Assembly: GCA_963791595.1 (NCBI GenBank)
Contig: CAWBTF010000016.1
Span: 284,567 to 348,566 of the forward strand
DNA from: JAEMQF01 sp963791595
GTDB taxonomy: Bacteria; Pseudomonadota; Gammaproteobacteria; Burkholderiales; Burkholderiaceae_C
Reading direction: 5' to 3'
Length of the DNA: 64,000 bases
Shown: positions 8,852-17,906 of the stretch, one piece after another
Numbering within the stretch: position 1 is the first letter of the stretch
Layout: every line of letters starts with the position of its first letter
Notes under the pieces: generated by a model
What the model saw: the letters and a program-made list of their open reading frames with translations, nothing else
The model's database searches: none
What the model was told of the DNA's origin: nothing
Made by a program: the position numbers and the translations under genes

Positions 8852-10279
8852 CTATGGTGCGCTGATGCGGGTGATCGCGTTGCGCGTCAGGACGTAGAGC
8901 GCGCCGTCCAGGCCGACCTGCATGTCCACCGGGCTGCCGGTGATCCGGGCGAAGCTGTAGGCGGCATTGTTGTTGGCAAGGTCGATCACGCCGACTGCCG
9001 AAGCGCCTAGATCGGCGAAGAAGTAGTTGCCCCGAAATTCGGCGGGAAAAGGGCCGCCGAGCGGATAGAACGCGCCGCCTGCGATCGCGGTGCCGGTGAA
9101 GAAGCCTCTGGGCTCGGTGCTGGGTTGTTGCGCAAGGTTGTGGCGGTACGCGAACAGCGGCGACGTCACGCCCGCCGCTGTGGTCGGCCCTTCGCTTCCC
9201 GGCCACCCGTAGTTCGCGCCGGCGGTGCCGAGGTTGATTTCTTCCCAGGTGCCTTCGCCCACGTCGTTGATGTGAATGCGCCCCGTGCCAGGCTGCACCG
9301 CGAATGTGAACGGGTTGCGCAGACCCGAGGCCCAGATCGCGCCCGCCAAGCCGGCGCGCGTCGGGAACGGGTTGTCGGCCGGGATTGAGCCGTTGTCGTT
9401 TAAGCGCAGCAGCTTGCCCAGCGGGGTGTTCGGGTCCTGGGCATTGGCGCCGACCGCGTTGTCGCCCACGCCCACATAGAGTTTGCCGTCGGTCCCGAAG
9501 TGGATGGCACCGCCGTTGTGGTTGGTGGCGCTGAGTGCGGGAAGGTCGACAACCGGAGACTCGCTGCCGACCGAGGAGATGTCCGGATTCGCAGAGTTGG
9601 CCGTCAGTCGAATGACGCGGTTGTGCGTGCCACCGACGGTCGTGGTGTAGTGGAGATAGACAAAGCCGTTCGTCGCGAAATTCGGATGCAGCGCGACGCC
9701 GATCAATCCGCGCTCGCCTGTGGAGTCCACGGTCAATTGCACGAAGGGCGTGTCCAAAAGCACGCCAGCCTTGACAACGCGCACCGCGCCACCCTGTTCG
9801 GCGACGAACCACCGTTCATCCGGGGTTTGCACCATCGCCGTGGCGCCGTTCAACAAGCTGACCCATGTGTCGTTCTTCGTGAAACCCGACGCCACCGAAA
9901 CGCTGCCGCCGAAGCGCACGATCGCGCTCGACCACGCCGACACGTTGCCAGCCGCATCGCGCGCCCGCACTCGCACCACGTGCTGGCCGGAGGCGTGGTT
10001 GCCGGTCTGTAAGGGCACTGAGTAATTCGGGCCGGTGGAGGTACTCGCCAGCGGCCGGCCGTCGACCTGGTACTCGACGCCTGCGACGCCGACGTTGTCG
10101 CTGGCCGTGGCACTGAGTGTCAGCTGCCCGGTCAGGTTGTCTGCGAATGCGGCGGGCGACGTGAGCGTGACGGTGGGTGCGACCATGTCGCCGCTGCCCA
10201 CGCTGGCGTCGCCGCCGCAGGCCGCGACCAGCCCGGCGACGAGCGCCCCTTGAAGCACCGATGTCGTGGTTCGTTTCAT
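8852..10279 (-). CDS. Glucose/sorbosone dehydrogenase-type (PQQ-dependent sugar dehydrogenase) lipoprotein
   Basis: A 475-residue secreted protein. The N-terminus has a signal ending in the lipobox-like VAACGG. Residues about 35-135 form an Ig/cadherin-like domain (TLTSPAAFADNLTG, ATASDNVGVAGVEYQVDG). The rest is a six-bladed quinoprotein beta-propeller of the GSDH family, with blocks ERGLIGVALHPNF, HNGGAIHFGTDGKLYVGVGD, GKLLRLNDNGS, ASGLRNPF and EINLGTAGANYGWPGSEG. Family members oxidise aldoses or sorbosone with PQQ, but many environmental paralogs are uncharacterised. The ATG at 10279 is chosen for its good AAGGGAG site. It is divergent from the TRAP transporter operon with 111 bases between. 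Confidence 0.9.
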   Translation of the reverse strand: MKRTTTSVLQGALVAGLVAACGGDASVGSGDMVAPTVTLTSPAAFADNLTGQLTLSATASDNVGVAGVEYQVDGRPLASTSTGPNYSVPLQTGNHASGQHVVRVRARDAAGNVSAWSSAIVRFGGSVSVASGFTKNDTWVSLLNGATAMVQTPDERWFVAEQGGAVRVVKAGVLLDTPFVQLTVDSTGERGLIGVALHPNFATNGFVYLHYTTTVGGTHNRVIRLTANSANPDISSVGSESPVVDLPALSATNHNGGAIHFGTDGKLYVGVGDNAVGANAQDPNTPLGKLLRLNDNGSIPADNPFPTRAGLAGAIWASGLRNPFTFAVQPGTGRIHINDVGEGTWEEINLGTAGANYGWPGSEGPTTAAGVTSPLFAYRHNLAQQPSTEPRGFFTGTAIAGGAFYPLGGPFPAEFRGNYFFADLGASAVGVIDLANNNAAYSFARITGSPVDMQVGLDGALYVLTRNAITRISAP

Positions 10280-10390
10280 GGTTCTCCCTTGCTCGAGTCG
10301 GGGCACCGGTAGCCCACAATGCGCGCGATGCTACCGCCTGCATCGGGCGGGTCGTTTCACCAAGTAAGTTCCGCGCTGCGAGGAGTTCCC

Positions 10391-11353
10391 ATGAAATTCC
10401 AGCCCCTGCTCTTGCCCGGTCTGCTCGCCGCCGCATTCAGCGCCGGAGCGATCGAGTTCCGTTCCGCCGACACCCACAACGCCGACGACTACCCCACCGT
10501 CGTCGCGGTGCGTTACATGAGTGAACAGCTCGAGAAGAAGAGCGGCGGCAAGCACAAGATCAAGGTGTTCAACAAGAGCGCACTCGGCTCGGAGAAGGAA
10601 ACGATCGACCAGGTGAAGATCGGTGCGCTCGACTTCACGCGCGTCAACGTCGGCCCGATGAATTCGCTGTGCCCGATGACGATGGTGCCGACGATGCCGT
10701 TCCTGTTCCACTCGGTTGCGCACATGCGCAAGGTGCTCGATGGCCCCATCGGCGAAGAGATCTTGAAGAGCTGTGAGAACCAGGGCTTTGTCGGCCTCGC
10801 GTTCTACGACAGCGGCGCGCGCTCGATCTACGCGAAGAAGCCGATCAAGACCGTGGCCGACGCGAAGGGCCTGAAGATCCGGGTCCAGCAAAGCGACCTG
10901 TGGGTCGCGCTGGTCGGTGCGATGGGCGCGAATGCGACGCCGATGCCCTATGGCGAGGTCTACACCGCGCTCAAGACGGGCCTGATCGACGCGGCCGAGA
11001 ACAACATTCCGTCGTTCGACACCGCCAAGCACCATGAGGCAGTGAAGATCTATTCGCGCACGGAGCACTCGATGGCGCCCGAAATCCTGGTGATGAGCAA
11101 GACGGCGTTCGACAAGTTGCCGGCGGCCGAACAGGCGATGGTGCGCGCCGCGGCCAAGGAGTCGGTCGGATTCCAGCGCCAGAAGTGGGACGAACAGGAG
11201 GCCAAGTCGCTCGCGGCGGTGACCGCCGGCGGCGCGCAGATCGTCGAGGTCGACAAGGCGTCGTTTCAGGCGGTGATGGGCCCGGTGTACGACAAGTTCA
11301 TGACCACGCCCGACATGAAGCGCCTGGTCAGGGCGATCCAGGACACGAAGTGA
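10391..11353 (+). CDS. dctP: TRAP transporter substrate-binding protein DctP
   Basis: A 320-residue periplasmic solute receptor of the DctP family, which delivers a carboxylate-type ligand to the DctQM permease. Signal peptide at 1-19 (LLLPGLLAAAFSAGA), then the TRAP receptor pattern: SEKETIDQVKIGALDF, the conserved ligand-binding Arg in LKIRVQQSDLW, and the block YTALKTGLIDAAENN. The ATG is set by a GAGGAG site 7 bases upstream. It is the first gene of a dctP-dctQ-dctM-acyl-CoA ligase operon. The coupled ligase suggests an organic acid that is activated with CoA after import; the ligand itself cannot be read from the sequence. Confidence 0.94.
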   Translation: MKFQPLLLPGLLAAAFSAGAIEFRSADTHNADDYPTVVAVRYMSEQLEKKSGGKHKIKVFNKSALGSEKETIDQVKIGALDFTRVNVGPMNSLCPMTMVPTMPFLFHSVAHMRKVLDGPIGEEILKSCENQGFVGLAFYDSGARSIYAKKPIKTVADAKGLKIRVQQSDLWVALVGAMGANATPMPYGEVYTALKTGLIDAAENNIPSFDTAKHHEAVKIYSRTEHSMAPEILVMSKTAFDKLPAAEQAMVRAAAKESVGFQRQKWDEQEAKSLAAVTAGGAQIVEVDKASFQAVMGPVYDKFMTTPDMKRLVRAIQDTK

Positions 11354-11449
11354 AGGGCCCAGGCGACGAGCAGCCCCTGCCCAATTCGCGCCCGCAGAGC
11401 CGCGCGCGGATTCAACAAGCTCTGCGCGGCGCTGTCCAAGGCGAGCCTG

Positions 11450-11896
11450 GTGCTCGCGGTCGTGGGGCTGATCGGCGTGATCCTGGCGGTGCAGGTGCAG
11501 GTGGTCGGGCGCTATGTGTTCAACGACACGCCCACCTGGGCCGAAGCGCTGGCGCTGCAACTGGTGCTTTACGTCACCGCGCTCGGTGTCGCGGTGGGGG
11601 TGCGCGACGCCGGGCACATCGGTCTCGAATCGCTGGTCGGGCTGTTGCCGGCGGCGTGGCGGCTGAAGATGGAAATCCTGATCCACGTGCTGGTGGCGCT
11701 GTTCGGCGCGATCATGGCGTGGTCCGGCTGGGTCTGGACGACGCTGAAGTGGAGCGACATCAAGCCGATGCTCGGCCTGCCGGTGGGCGTGGACTACGCC
11801 GCGCTCGTGCTCGCGGGTGTGCTGGTCGTGCTGTTTTCGTTCGAACATGTGCTGGCGCTGCTGAAGGGTGAAGACGTGGTGCCCGCGTGGAATTGA
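11450..11896 (+). CDS. dctQ: TRAP transporter small permease DctQ (5' end uncertain, probable indel)
   Basis: At least 148 residues with four membrane helices typical of DctQ, including the signature GRYVFNDTPTWAEALA and GVAVGVRDAGHIGLESL. Homology-like sequence (FNKLCAALSKASLVLAV) already begins near 11411, upstream of the first usable start in this frame, the GTG at 11450. No ATG, GTG or TTG occurs in frame between the dctP stop and that GTG. A GTG at 11350 that overlaps the dctP stop (GTGA) looks like the true start, but it is in the neighbouring frame; one extra base in the GC-rich run near 11395-11406 would reconcile them. The 3' end overlaps dctM by 10 bases. Confidence 0.82.
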   Translation: MLAVVGLIGVILAVQVQVVGRYVFNDTPTWAEALALQLVLYVTALGVAVGVRDAGHIGLESLVGLLPAAWRLKMEILIHVLVALFGAIMAWSGWVWTTLKWSDIKPMLGLPVGVDYAALVLAGVLVVLFSFEHVLALLKGEDVVPAWN

Positions 11897-13185
11897 CGGT
11901 CCTTGCGCTCAGCTTCACTGCGCTGCTGCTGATCGGCGTGCCGGTCGCGTTCGCGATCGGTCTGGCGTCGGTCGCGACGATTCTGGTGGCCGGCTTGCCC
12001 GTGGCCGTCGTGTTCCAGAAGATGGTCGGCGGGATGCAGGTGTTCTCATTCCTCGCGATCCCATTCTTCGTGTTCGCGGGAGAGTTGATGCTGCACGGCG
12101 GCATCGCGCAGCGCATCGTGCGCTTCGCGAACAGCCTCGTCGGCCATGTGCGCGGCGGCTTGGGCATGAGCAATGTGCTCGGCTGCACCATCTTCGGCGG
12201 CATCGCCGGTTCACCGCTGGCCGACGTGAGCGCGATGGGCTCGGTGATGATTCCGCTGATGAAGAAAGAGGGTTATCACGCCGACTATGCGGTGAACGTG
12301 ACGACGCACGCGGCGCTGGTCGGCGCGCTGATGCCGACCTCGCACAACCTCATCATCTTCACGCTCGCCACCTCCGGCATCGCGTCGGTGAGCGTGTTCA
12401 GCCTGATCCTGGCCGGCGTGATTCCGTCGCTGATCCTGACACTCTGCAATCTCGCCGCGGCGTATTTCGTCGCGGTCAAGCGCGGCTATCCCACGCGCGG
12501 TGCGTTCGCCGGCTGGCGCGAAGTGATGCTGTCCTTCGCCGCCTCATTGCCCGGCTTGCTGATCGTGATCATCATCCTCGTGGGCATTCTGAGCGGTGTG
12601 TTCACCGCCACCGAATCGGCCGCCACGGCCGTGTTCTGGGCGCTTCTTGTCACCGTGTTCGTCTACCGGTCGCTGAGCTGGCAGAGCTTCCTGACGGCCT
12701 GCGCCAAGGCGTGCAAGACGACCGGCGTGGTGCTGTTCCTGATCGGCATCTCGGCGGCGTTCGGCTACTTCATGGCGCTCTACGAGGTTCCGCAGCAGAC
12801 CGGCGAGTTGATGAAGAGTGTGTCCAGCGAACCCTGGCTGATCTTCCTGCTGATCAACGTGCTGCTGTTCGTGCTCGGCACCTTTCTCGACATGGCGGCC
12901 ACACTCTTGATCTGCACGCCGATCTTCCTGCCCATCGCGATGCAGTTCGGCATGGACCCGGTGCAGTTCGGCGTGATGATGCTGCTCAACTGCGCGCTGG
13001 GGCTGAACACGCCGCCGGTCGGGACGACGCAGTTCGTCGGCTGCGCGATCGGCGGCATCACGGTCGGCGAAGTGATGCGCTCGATCCTGCCGTTTTACAG
13101 TGCGCTGATCGCGGCGCTGATGCTCGTGACCTACGTGCCGGCGTTTTCGCTGTGGCTGCCGGGATTGATGAAATCAACGGGATGA
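11887..13185 (+). CDS. dctM: TRAP transporter large permease DctM
   Basis: A 432-residue polytopic membrane protein of the DctM family, the ion-coupled transport subunit of the TRAP system. It has about 12 hydrophobic helices and family blocks such as FFVFAGELMLHGGIAQRI, GGLGMSNVLGCTIFGGIAGS, SAMGSVMIPLMKKEGY and LNTPPVGTTQFVGCAIGG. The GTG start at 11887 overlaps the end of dctQ by 10 bases, and its stop overlaps the ligase start as ATGA, so the genes are translationally coupled. The substrate is unknown. Confidence 0.95.
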   Translation: MELTVLALSFTALLLIGVPVAFAIGLASVATILVAGLPVAVVFQKMVGGMQVFSFLAIPFFVFAGELMLHGGIAQRIVRFANSLVGHVRGGLGMSNVLGCTIFGGIAGSPLADVSAMGSVMIPLMKKEGYHADYAVNVTTHAALVGALMPTSHNLIIFTLATSGIASVSVFSLILAGVIPSLILTLCNLAAAYFVAVKRGYPTRGAFAGWREVMLSFAASLPGLLIVIIILVGILSGVFTATESAATAVFWALLVTVFVYRSLSWQSFLTACAKACKTTGVVLFLIGISAAFGYFMALYEVPQQTGELMKSVSSEPWLIFLLINVLLFVLGTFLDMAATLLICTPIFLPIAMQFGMDPVQFGVMMLLNCALGLNTPPVGTTQFVGCAIGGITVGEVMRSILPFYSALIAALMLVTYVPAFSLWLPGLMKSTG

Positions 13186-14912
13186 GCGCCGACGTGTCCG
13201 AACTTCCATCCAACGCCCCACACCACAAGATCTGGCCCAAGCGCCTGCCGCGCGAGCTGGCAGTGCCGCGCACGTCGTTGTGGTTCAACCTGGAAGTCGC
13301 GGCACGGCGCTACCCGGACAAGGCAGCGTACCGGTTTTTCGGGCGTGCACTGAGCTTCGCGCAATTGCACGACCAGGCGACAGCGCTCGCCGGCTGGCTG
13401 CAAAGCGTGGGCGTGGTCGCAGGCGACCGTGTCGCGCTGTTCATGCAGAACTGCCCGCAGTTCTCGACCGCGTGTTACGCCGTGTGGCGTGCCAACGCCG
13501 TGCTGGTGCCGGTGAACCCGATGAACCGTGCCGAAGAATTCAAGCACTACATCGTCGACCCGCAGACGAAGGTGGTGATCTGCAGCGCCGACCTCGCCCC
13601 CATCGTGCACGCGGCGAACGACGCCTTGCCGCCGGAACAGCGCGTGCAGCAGGTGCTGATCGCACGTTATGCCGATGCCTTGCCCGCCGGTGAGATTGAT
13701 CCAGGCCAGGCGCCACCGGTTGCCATGGAAGAGTGGCTGCGCAACGCGGCGCCGGCCGGCGCCGCGACGCACGCACAGTCCACCGGATGGAGCGACGCGC
13801 TGGCCCGGCACCTCCAACCGGGGCCGCATACCGCGTTGCCCGACGACCTGGCGATGCTGCCCTACACCTCGGGCACCACCGGACTGCCCAAAGGCTGCAT
13901 GCACACCCACGCGACGTTGATGCCCAATGCCGTGGGTGGGCAGTGGAGCCACGCGGGGCCTGAAACCGTGAGCCTGGCCGTGGTGCCGATGTTCCACATC
14001 ACCGGCATGGTGTATTCGGTGCTCGCCTCGGTGTACGCCGCGAGCACCTGCGTCATCATGCCGCGCTGGGACCGCGAACTCGCCGGGCGCCTGATCTCGC
14101 ACTGCCGGATCACGCACTGGACCTGCATTCCGACGATGGTGATCGATTTGTTTGCCAGCCCCAACTACCGCAGCTTCGATCTGTCCAGCTTGCGAAATCT
14201 CAGCGGCGGCGGCGCGGCGATGCCGCAAGCGGTGGCGCAGCGCCTGCTCGACGAATTCGGCTTGACGTTCGCCGAAGGCTACGGCCTGACCGAAACCGCC
14301 GCGCCGACGCACGCCAATCCGCCCGAGCGCGCCAAGCTGCAATGCCTGGGCATTCCGATTTTCGGCGTCGACTCGCGCATCGTCGACCCCATCACGTTGC
14401 AAGAACTGCCGCTGGGCCAGGCGGGTGAAATCGTGAGCCACGGGCCGATGGTGTTCAAGGGATACTGGCGCCACCCAGAGGCGACCGCCGTGGCGTTCAT
14501 CGACCTCGACGGCAAGCGCTTTTTTCGCACCGGCGACCTCGGTCGCATCGATGACGAAGGCTACTTCTTCATCACCGACCGGCTCAAGCGCATGATCAAT
14601 GCGAGCGGCTTCAAGGTCTGGCCGGCCGAGGTGGAGGCGCTGCTGTACCGGCACCCGGCGGTGCAGGAGGCGTGCATCATCGCGGCCCGCGACCCCTATC
14701 GCGGCGAAACCGTCAAGGCCGTCGTCGTGCTGCGCGCACAGGCGTTGGGCAAAACGTCGGCGCAGGACATCGTCGACTGGTCGCGTGAACAGATGGCGGC
14801 GTACAAGGCGCCGCGCATCGTCGAGTTTGTCGACGCATTGCCCAAGTCGGGTTCGGGCAAAGTGATGTGGCGTTTGCTGCAGGATCGCGAAGGCGGCGAC
14901 GCCGTTTCTTGA
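13182..14912 (+). CDS. AMP-binding acyl-CoA ligase (long-chain-fatty-acid--CoA ligase-like)
   Basis: A 576-residue member of the ANL adenylating superfamily, which activates a carboxylic acid with ATP and transfers it to CoA. Motifs: P-loop-like YTSGTTGLPKG, A5 GYGLTET, A7/A8 RTGDLGRIDDEGYFFITDR followed by KRMINASGFKVWPAEVE, and the C-terminal catalytic Lys in PKSGSGKVMWR. The ATG overlaps the dctM stop by four bases (ATGA), so ligase production is tied to the TRAP transporter. The likely substrate is therefore the acid imported by DctPQM; whether it is aliphatic or aromatic is not visible. The following 266 bases hold no gene. Confidence 0.94.
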   Translation: MSADVSELPSNAPHHKIWPKRLPRELAVPRTSLWFNLEVAARRYPDKAAYRFFGRALSFAQLHDQATALAGWLQSVGVVAGDRVALFMQNCPQFSTACYAVWRANAVLVPVNPMNRAEEFKHYIVDPQTKVVICSADLAPIVHAANDALPPEQRVQQVLIARYADALPAGEIDPGQAPPVAMEEWLRNAAPAGAATHAQSTGWSDALARHLQPGPHTALPDDLAMLPYTSGTTGLPKGCMHTHATLMPNAVGGQWSHAGPETVSLAVVPMFHITGMVYSVLASVYAASTCVIMPRWDRELAGRLISHCRITHWTCIPTMVIDLFASPNYRSFDLSSLRNLSGGGAAMPQAVAQRLLDEFGLTFAEGYGLTETAAPTHANPPERAKLQCLGIPIFGVDSRIVDPITLQELPLGQAGEIVSHGPMVFKGYWRHPEATAVAFIDLDGKRFFRTGDLGRIDDEGYFFITDRLKRMINASGFKVWPAEVEALLYRHPAVQEACIIAARDPYRGETVKAVVVLRAQALGKTSAQDIVDWSREQMAAYKAPRIVEFVDALPKSGSGKVMWRLLQDREGGDAVS

Positions 14913-15138
14913 CGCCCGCTGTACGCGTCGCGGCGCGCGCCATGCTGCGCCTGAAACGCCTCACCGCAAGTGTGCGAAAACCACGTTTTGATTCGCAACG
15001 GCGCGTCTGCCGCGGCGGGGTTGTGGCCGAGAATCGTTCGAACCGGTGCGGGCGCCGACGGTGCGATGCGCGCCTCGATCATCGGGCAAAGCTCGAGATG
15101 ACGGAGTCGCCGGCGCGCGCGACACATCGGACGAATCG

Positions 15139-15165
15139 GATCAAGCGAATCAAGCGAATCAAAGC
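15139..15165 (+). repeat. Short tandem repeat of about 9 bp (GAATCAAGC type)
   Basis: About three copies of a 9-bp unit lie in the leader of the HPt gene. If translation began at an in-frame ATG at 15098 they would encode RIKRIKRIK; I place the start downstream at 15179, so I treat this as leader DNA. Confidence 0.5.
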
Positions 15166-15178
15166 GGACACATCGTCA

Positions 15179-15601
15179 ATGCCGACTTCTACCGAATCAT
15201 CGCTCGCAGGCGCCGCATTGCCCACAGCGACCCATGGGCGCACCATCGCCAGCCTCGACGCCGCGGCCGTGTCGGGGCTTCGCGAACTCGATCCCCAGGG
15301 TCGCAACGGCCTGGTGGAACGTGTGGTGAAGGCGTTCCAGGAGTCGCTCGCTCGCCTGGCACCGCAGTTGCTAAGCGCGGTGCAATCCAACGATTTCACG
15401 GTCATCCGCCATGTCTCGCACACCTTGAAGTCTTCCTCGGCGAGCATCGGTGCGCTGCGCCTGTCGAGCCTTTGCGCGGAACTCGAAGCGGCGGTTCGGG
15501 CCGGAGTCACCGAAGGGATCGCGGCGCGGGTCGAGGCGATTCGCGGCGAGATCGAGAACGTCAAACCCGCGCTCGAACAGCTGGCACGAACCTCGCGATG
15601 A
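15179..15601 (+). CDS. HPt domain phosphotransfer protein
   Basis: A 140-residue protein made of one histidine phosphotransfer helical bundle. The phospho-acceptor is His81 in SHTLKSSSASIGA, followed by the usual small residues that let a receiver dock, and by helices LSSLCAELEAAVRAG and VKPALEQLA. Such proteins relay phosphate from the receiver of a hybrid kinase to a response regulator. The stop overlaps the start of the REC-GGDEF-EAL gene as ATGA, so that protein is the obvious acceptor. The donor could be the orphan hybrid kinase at 3238-4812 or one outside the window. A longer form starting at 15098 is possible. Confidence 0.9.
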   Translation: MPTSTESSLAGAALPTATHGRTIASLDAAAVSGLRELDPQGRNGLVERVVKAFQESLARLAPQLLSAVQSNDFTVIRHVSHTLKSSSASIGALRLSSLCAELEAAVRAGVTEGIAARVEAIRGEIENVKPALEQLARTSR

Positions 15602-17853
15602 ATTCCACGCCCGCGGCAGCGGACGATGAACTGGCGGTGCCGCCGCGGTTGCTGCTGGTTGACGACGACGAGGTGAACCTGCTGATCGTCGCTGCCGCGC
15701 TGCGCGATCGCGGCTTCAGCGTCGAGCAGGCCACTTCCGGCGAAGAAGCGCTGCAACGCATAGCGCACGCCGCACCCGACGTGCTGGTGCTGGACGCGCT
15801 GATGCCCGGCCTGAACGGCTTCGATACCTGCCGCGAGTTGCGGCGCCGCGCCGGCTTCCAGGCGCTGCCGGTGCTGATGCTCACCGGGCTGGACGACGAT
15901 GCATCGATCAGCCGCGCCTACGAGGCGGGTGCGACCGACTTCTTCGTCAAGTCCAGCCAATGGAACCTGCTGGCTGGGCGCTTGCGCTACCTGTTGCGCG
16001 CGTCGCGCACGCGGCTCGAGCTCGAGCGCAGCAAAGCCAAGCTCGCACGCGCGCAGGATCTGGCGCGCATGGGCAGTTTCGAGTGGAAGGCGGGCAGCGA
16101 TGCGCCGCGTTTTTCGGTCGAGGCGCTGCGCGTTCTGGGTTTTCGCTTCAACCCGGCGCCATCGCTGGCACGCGTGTTGCGCGCGTTGACGGCCGAGGAC
16201 CGCGGCAACCTGATCGGGCTGTTGCGTGACGCCGTCGAGCATGTCGCGACGCTGACCACCGACGTTGCCGTACTGCAACGCGGCGGCCGAAAACGCATCG
16301 TGCGTGTCGAGGCGGAACCTGAATTCGTCGAGAGCGGCAGGCTCGTGGGCTACACCGGCATCGTCCAGGATCTGACCGACCGGCGCACTGCCGAAGACAA
16401 GATTCGGCGCCTCGACAACTTCGATGCCTTGACCGCCTTGCCCAATCGCCGGCAGTTGATCCGCCGCATCGAGCGCGCGATCGACGCGGCGCGCCACGCC
16501 CGGCACCAGGTGGCGCTGTTGCTGATCGACCTGGACCGCTTCAAGATCATCAACGACACGCTCGGCCACTCGGCCGGCGACGAACTCTTGCTCGAGGTGT
16601 CGAGGCGCCTGAAGAAATGCGTGCGCCACTCCGACCAGGTGCTAGAGCCCGGGGCCAGCCCCGGCACACCGGCCTCGGCGCAGGCGCTCGAGGCGGTGGC
16701 GCGACTCACCGGCGACGAATTCATGGCGCTGTTGCCCGAAGTGGCGCAGGCAGCCGATGCGCAGCGTGTCGCCGCGCGCATCCTGGAGCTGATGCGCGAG
16801 CCCTTCACGGTGGGCGGGCAGGAATGCTTTGTCACCGCCAGCATCGGCATCGCGCTGTACCCGCGCGACGGCACGAACGCCGCCGACCTGATGAAGAACG
16901 CCGACGTCGCGATGCACGCGGTGAAGTCGGCCGGCCGCAACGACGTCGTTCTGTACAGCCCGGCGCAAGCCGGCCCCGGGCGCGAGACGCTCGAACTCGA
17001 GAGCGCGCTGCACAAGGCGATCGAACGCAACGAATTGGTGCTTCACTATCAGCCCAAGGTCGACGTGCACAGCGCACGCATGGTCGGCGCCGAAGCGCTG
17101 ATGCGCTGGAACCGTGGTGGCGAGCTGATTTCGCCCGGCGCGTTCATACCGCTGGCCGAGGAGTCGGGTCTCATCGTGCCGCTGAGCGAGTGGGTGGTGC
17201 GCGAAGCGGCGCGGCAGGCGCGCGCGTGGCAAGACCGCTTCGGCCCCGGGCTTTCGATCGCCGTGAATCTGCCGCCGCGGATCTTCGAGCGCACCGACCT
17301 CGTGGAGCTGATTCAAAGCGCGGCCGCGGCCTGCGGTGTCGCGCCCAGCGCGATCGAACTCGAAATCACCGAGACCGGTTTGATGAAGGAACTGCACAAC
17401 GTGATTCCGACCTTGCACCGCCTGAACCAGATCGGCGTGCAGATCTCGATCGACGACTTCGGCACCGGTTATTCGTCGCTCGCCTACCTGACCACGTTGC
17501 CGATCGGCGAACTGAAGATCGACCGAAGTTTCGTGCGCGACCTGGGCGCGACGCCCAAGAGTTCGGCGGTCGTGACCGCGATCATCGCGCTGGCGCGTTC
17601 GCTGAACCTGCGCGTCGTCGCCGAAGGCGTGGAGAACCTGCGCCAGATGCAGGTGCTGCGTCGGCTTGGCTGCGGTGTCATGCAGGGCTTTCTGTTCAGC
17701 GGCGCCAAGCCGGCCGATCAGATCGATGTGTGGCTGGAGCAAGTGGTGGCGCGGCGCAACGCGGTGTGGATCGAGTCTGGTGCGCGGACCGATGACGCTT
17801 CGCAGGAGCAAGTGCTGGCGGGGGTCGGTGTCCCGGGGGCGCCGCGGAGATAA
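15598..17853 (+). CDS. Response regulator REC-PAS-GGDEF-EAL (probable c-di-GMP phosphodiesterase)
   Basis: A 751-residue cytosolic protein. Receiver (about 15-135) with DDDE acidic pocket, phospho-acceptor Asp66 in VLVLDALMPG and a Lys in FVKSS; a PAS-like segment; a GGDEF domain whose signature is TGDEF, so its first Gly is lost, and which has an unusual Pro/Ala-rich insertion just before it; then an EAL domain (from about 475) with EALMRW, the metal site DDFGTGYSS and the loop VVAEGVEN intact. The expected net activity is c-di-GMP hydrolysis, with the altered GGDEF perhaps acting as a GTP-sensing regulator. Its start overlaps the HPt gene, placing it at the output of a phosphorelay. Confidence 0.94.
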   Translation: MNSTPAAADDELAVPPRLLLVDDDEVNLLIVAAALRDRGFSVEQATSGEEALQRIAHAAPDVLVLDALMPGLNGFDTCRELRRRAGFQALPVLMLTGLDDDASISRAYEAGATDFFVKSSQWNLLAGRLRYLLRASRTRLELERSKAKLARAQDLARMGSFEWKAGSDAPRFSVEALRVLGFRFNPAPSLARVLRALTAEDRGNLIGLLRDAVEHVATLTTDVAVLQRGGRKRIVRVEAEPEFVESGRLVGYTGIVQDLTDRRTAEDKIRRLDNFDALTALPNRRQLIRRIERAIDAARHARHQVALLLIDLDRFKIINDTLGHSAGDELLLEVSRRLKKCVRHSDQVLEPGASPGTPASAQALEAVARLTGDEFMALLPEVAQAADAQRVAARILELMREPFTVGGQECFVTASIGIALYPRDGTNAADLMKNADVAMHAVKSAGRNDVVLYSPAQAGPGRETLELESALHKAIERNELVLHYQPKVDVHSARMVGAEALMRWNRGGELISPGAFIPLAEESGLIVPLSEWVVREAARQARAWQDRFGPGLSIAVNLPPRIFERTDLVELIQSAAAACGVAPSAIELEITETGLMKELHNVIPTLHRLNQIGVQISIDDFGTGYSSLAYLTTLPIGELKIDRSFVRDLGATPKSSAVVTAIIALARSLNLRVVAEGVENLRQMQVLRRLGCGVMQGFLFSGAKPADQIDVWLEQVVARRNAVWIESGARTDDASQEQVLAGVGVPGAPRR

Positions 17854-17866
17854 CCGTTACCCCTGT

Positions 17867-17906
17867 TGGACAGGAGCGGTGCAATCGACCACTCTGCCAC
17901 TCTTTC
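17867..17906 (-). other. tRNA-Ser-like 5' fragment
   Basis: Read on the minus strand, 17906 to 17881 looks like the 5' third of a serine tRNA: a 7-base acceptor-like stretch, TG at positions 8-9, and a D-arm of the form GCAGAGTGGTCGATTGC. Beyond it the expected 5+7+5 anticodon arm, long variable arm and T arm are missing; instead there is a CTCCTGT/ACAGGGG hairpin. A T-loop-like GGTTCGAA lies just before it, in the wrong order. I read it as a degraded tRNA remnant, not a functional gene. Confidence 0.35.

Noticed and set aside
17818..17906. Functional tRNA-Ser on the minus strand
   Set aside because: Only the 5' third fits. No paired anticodon arm, T arm or matching 3' acceptor strand is present, so I kept it only as a remnant.
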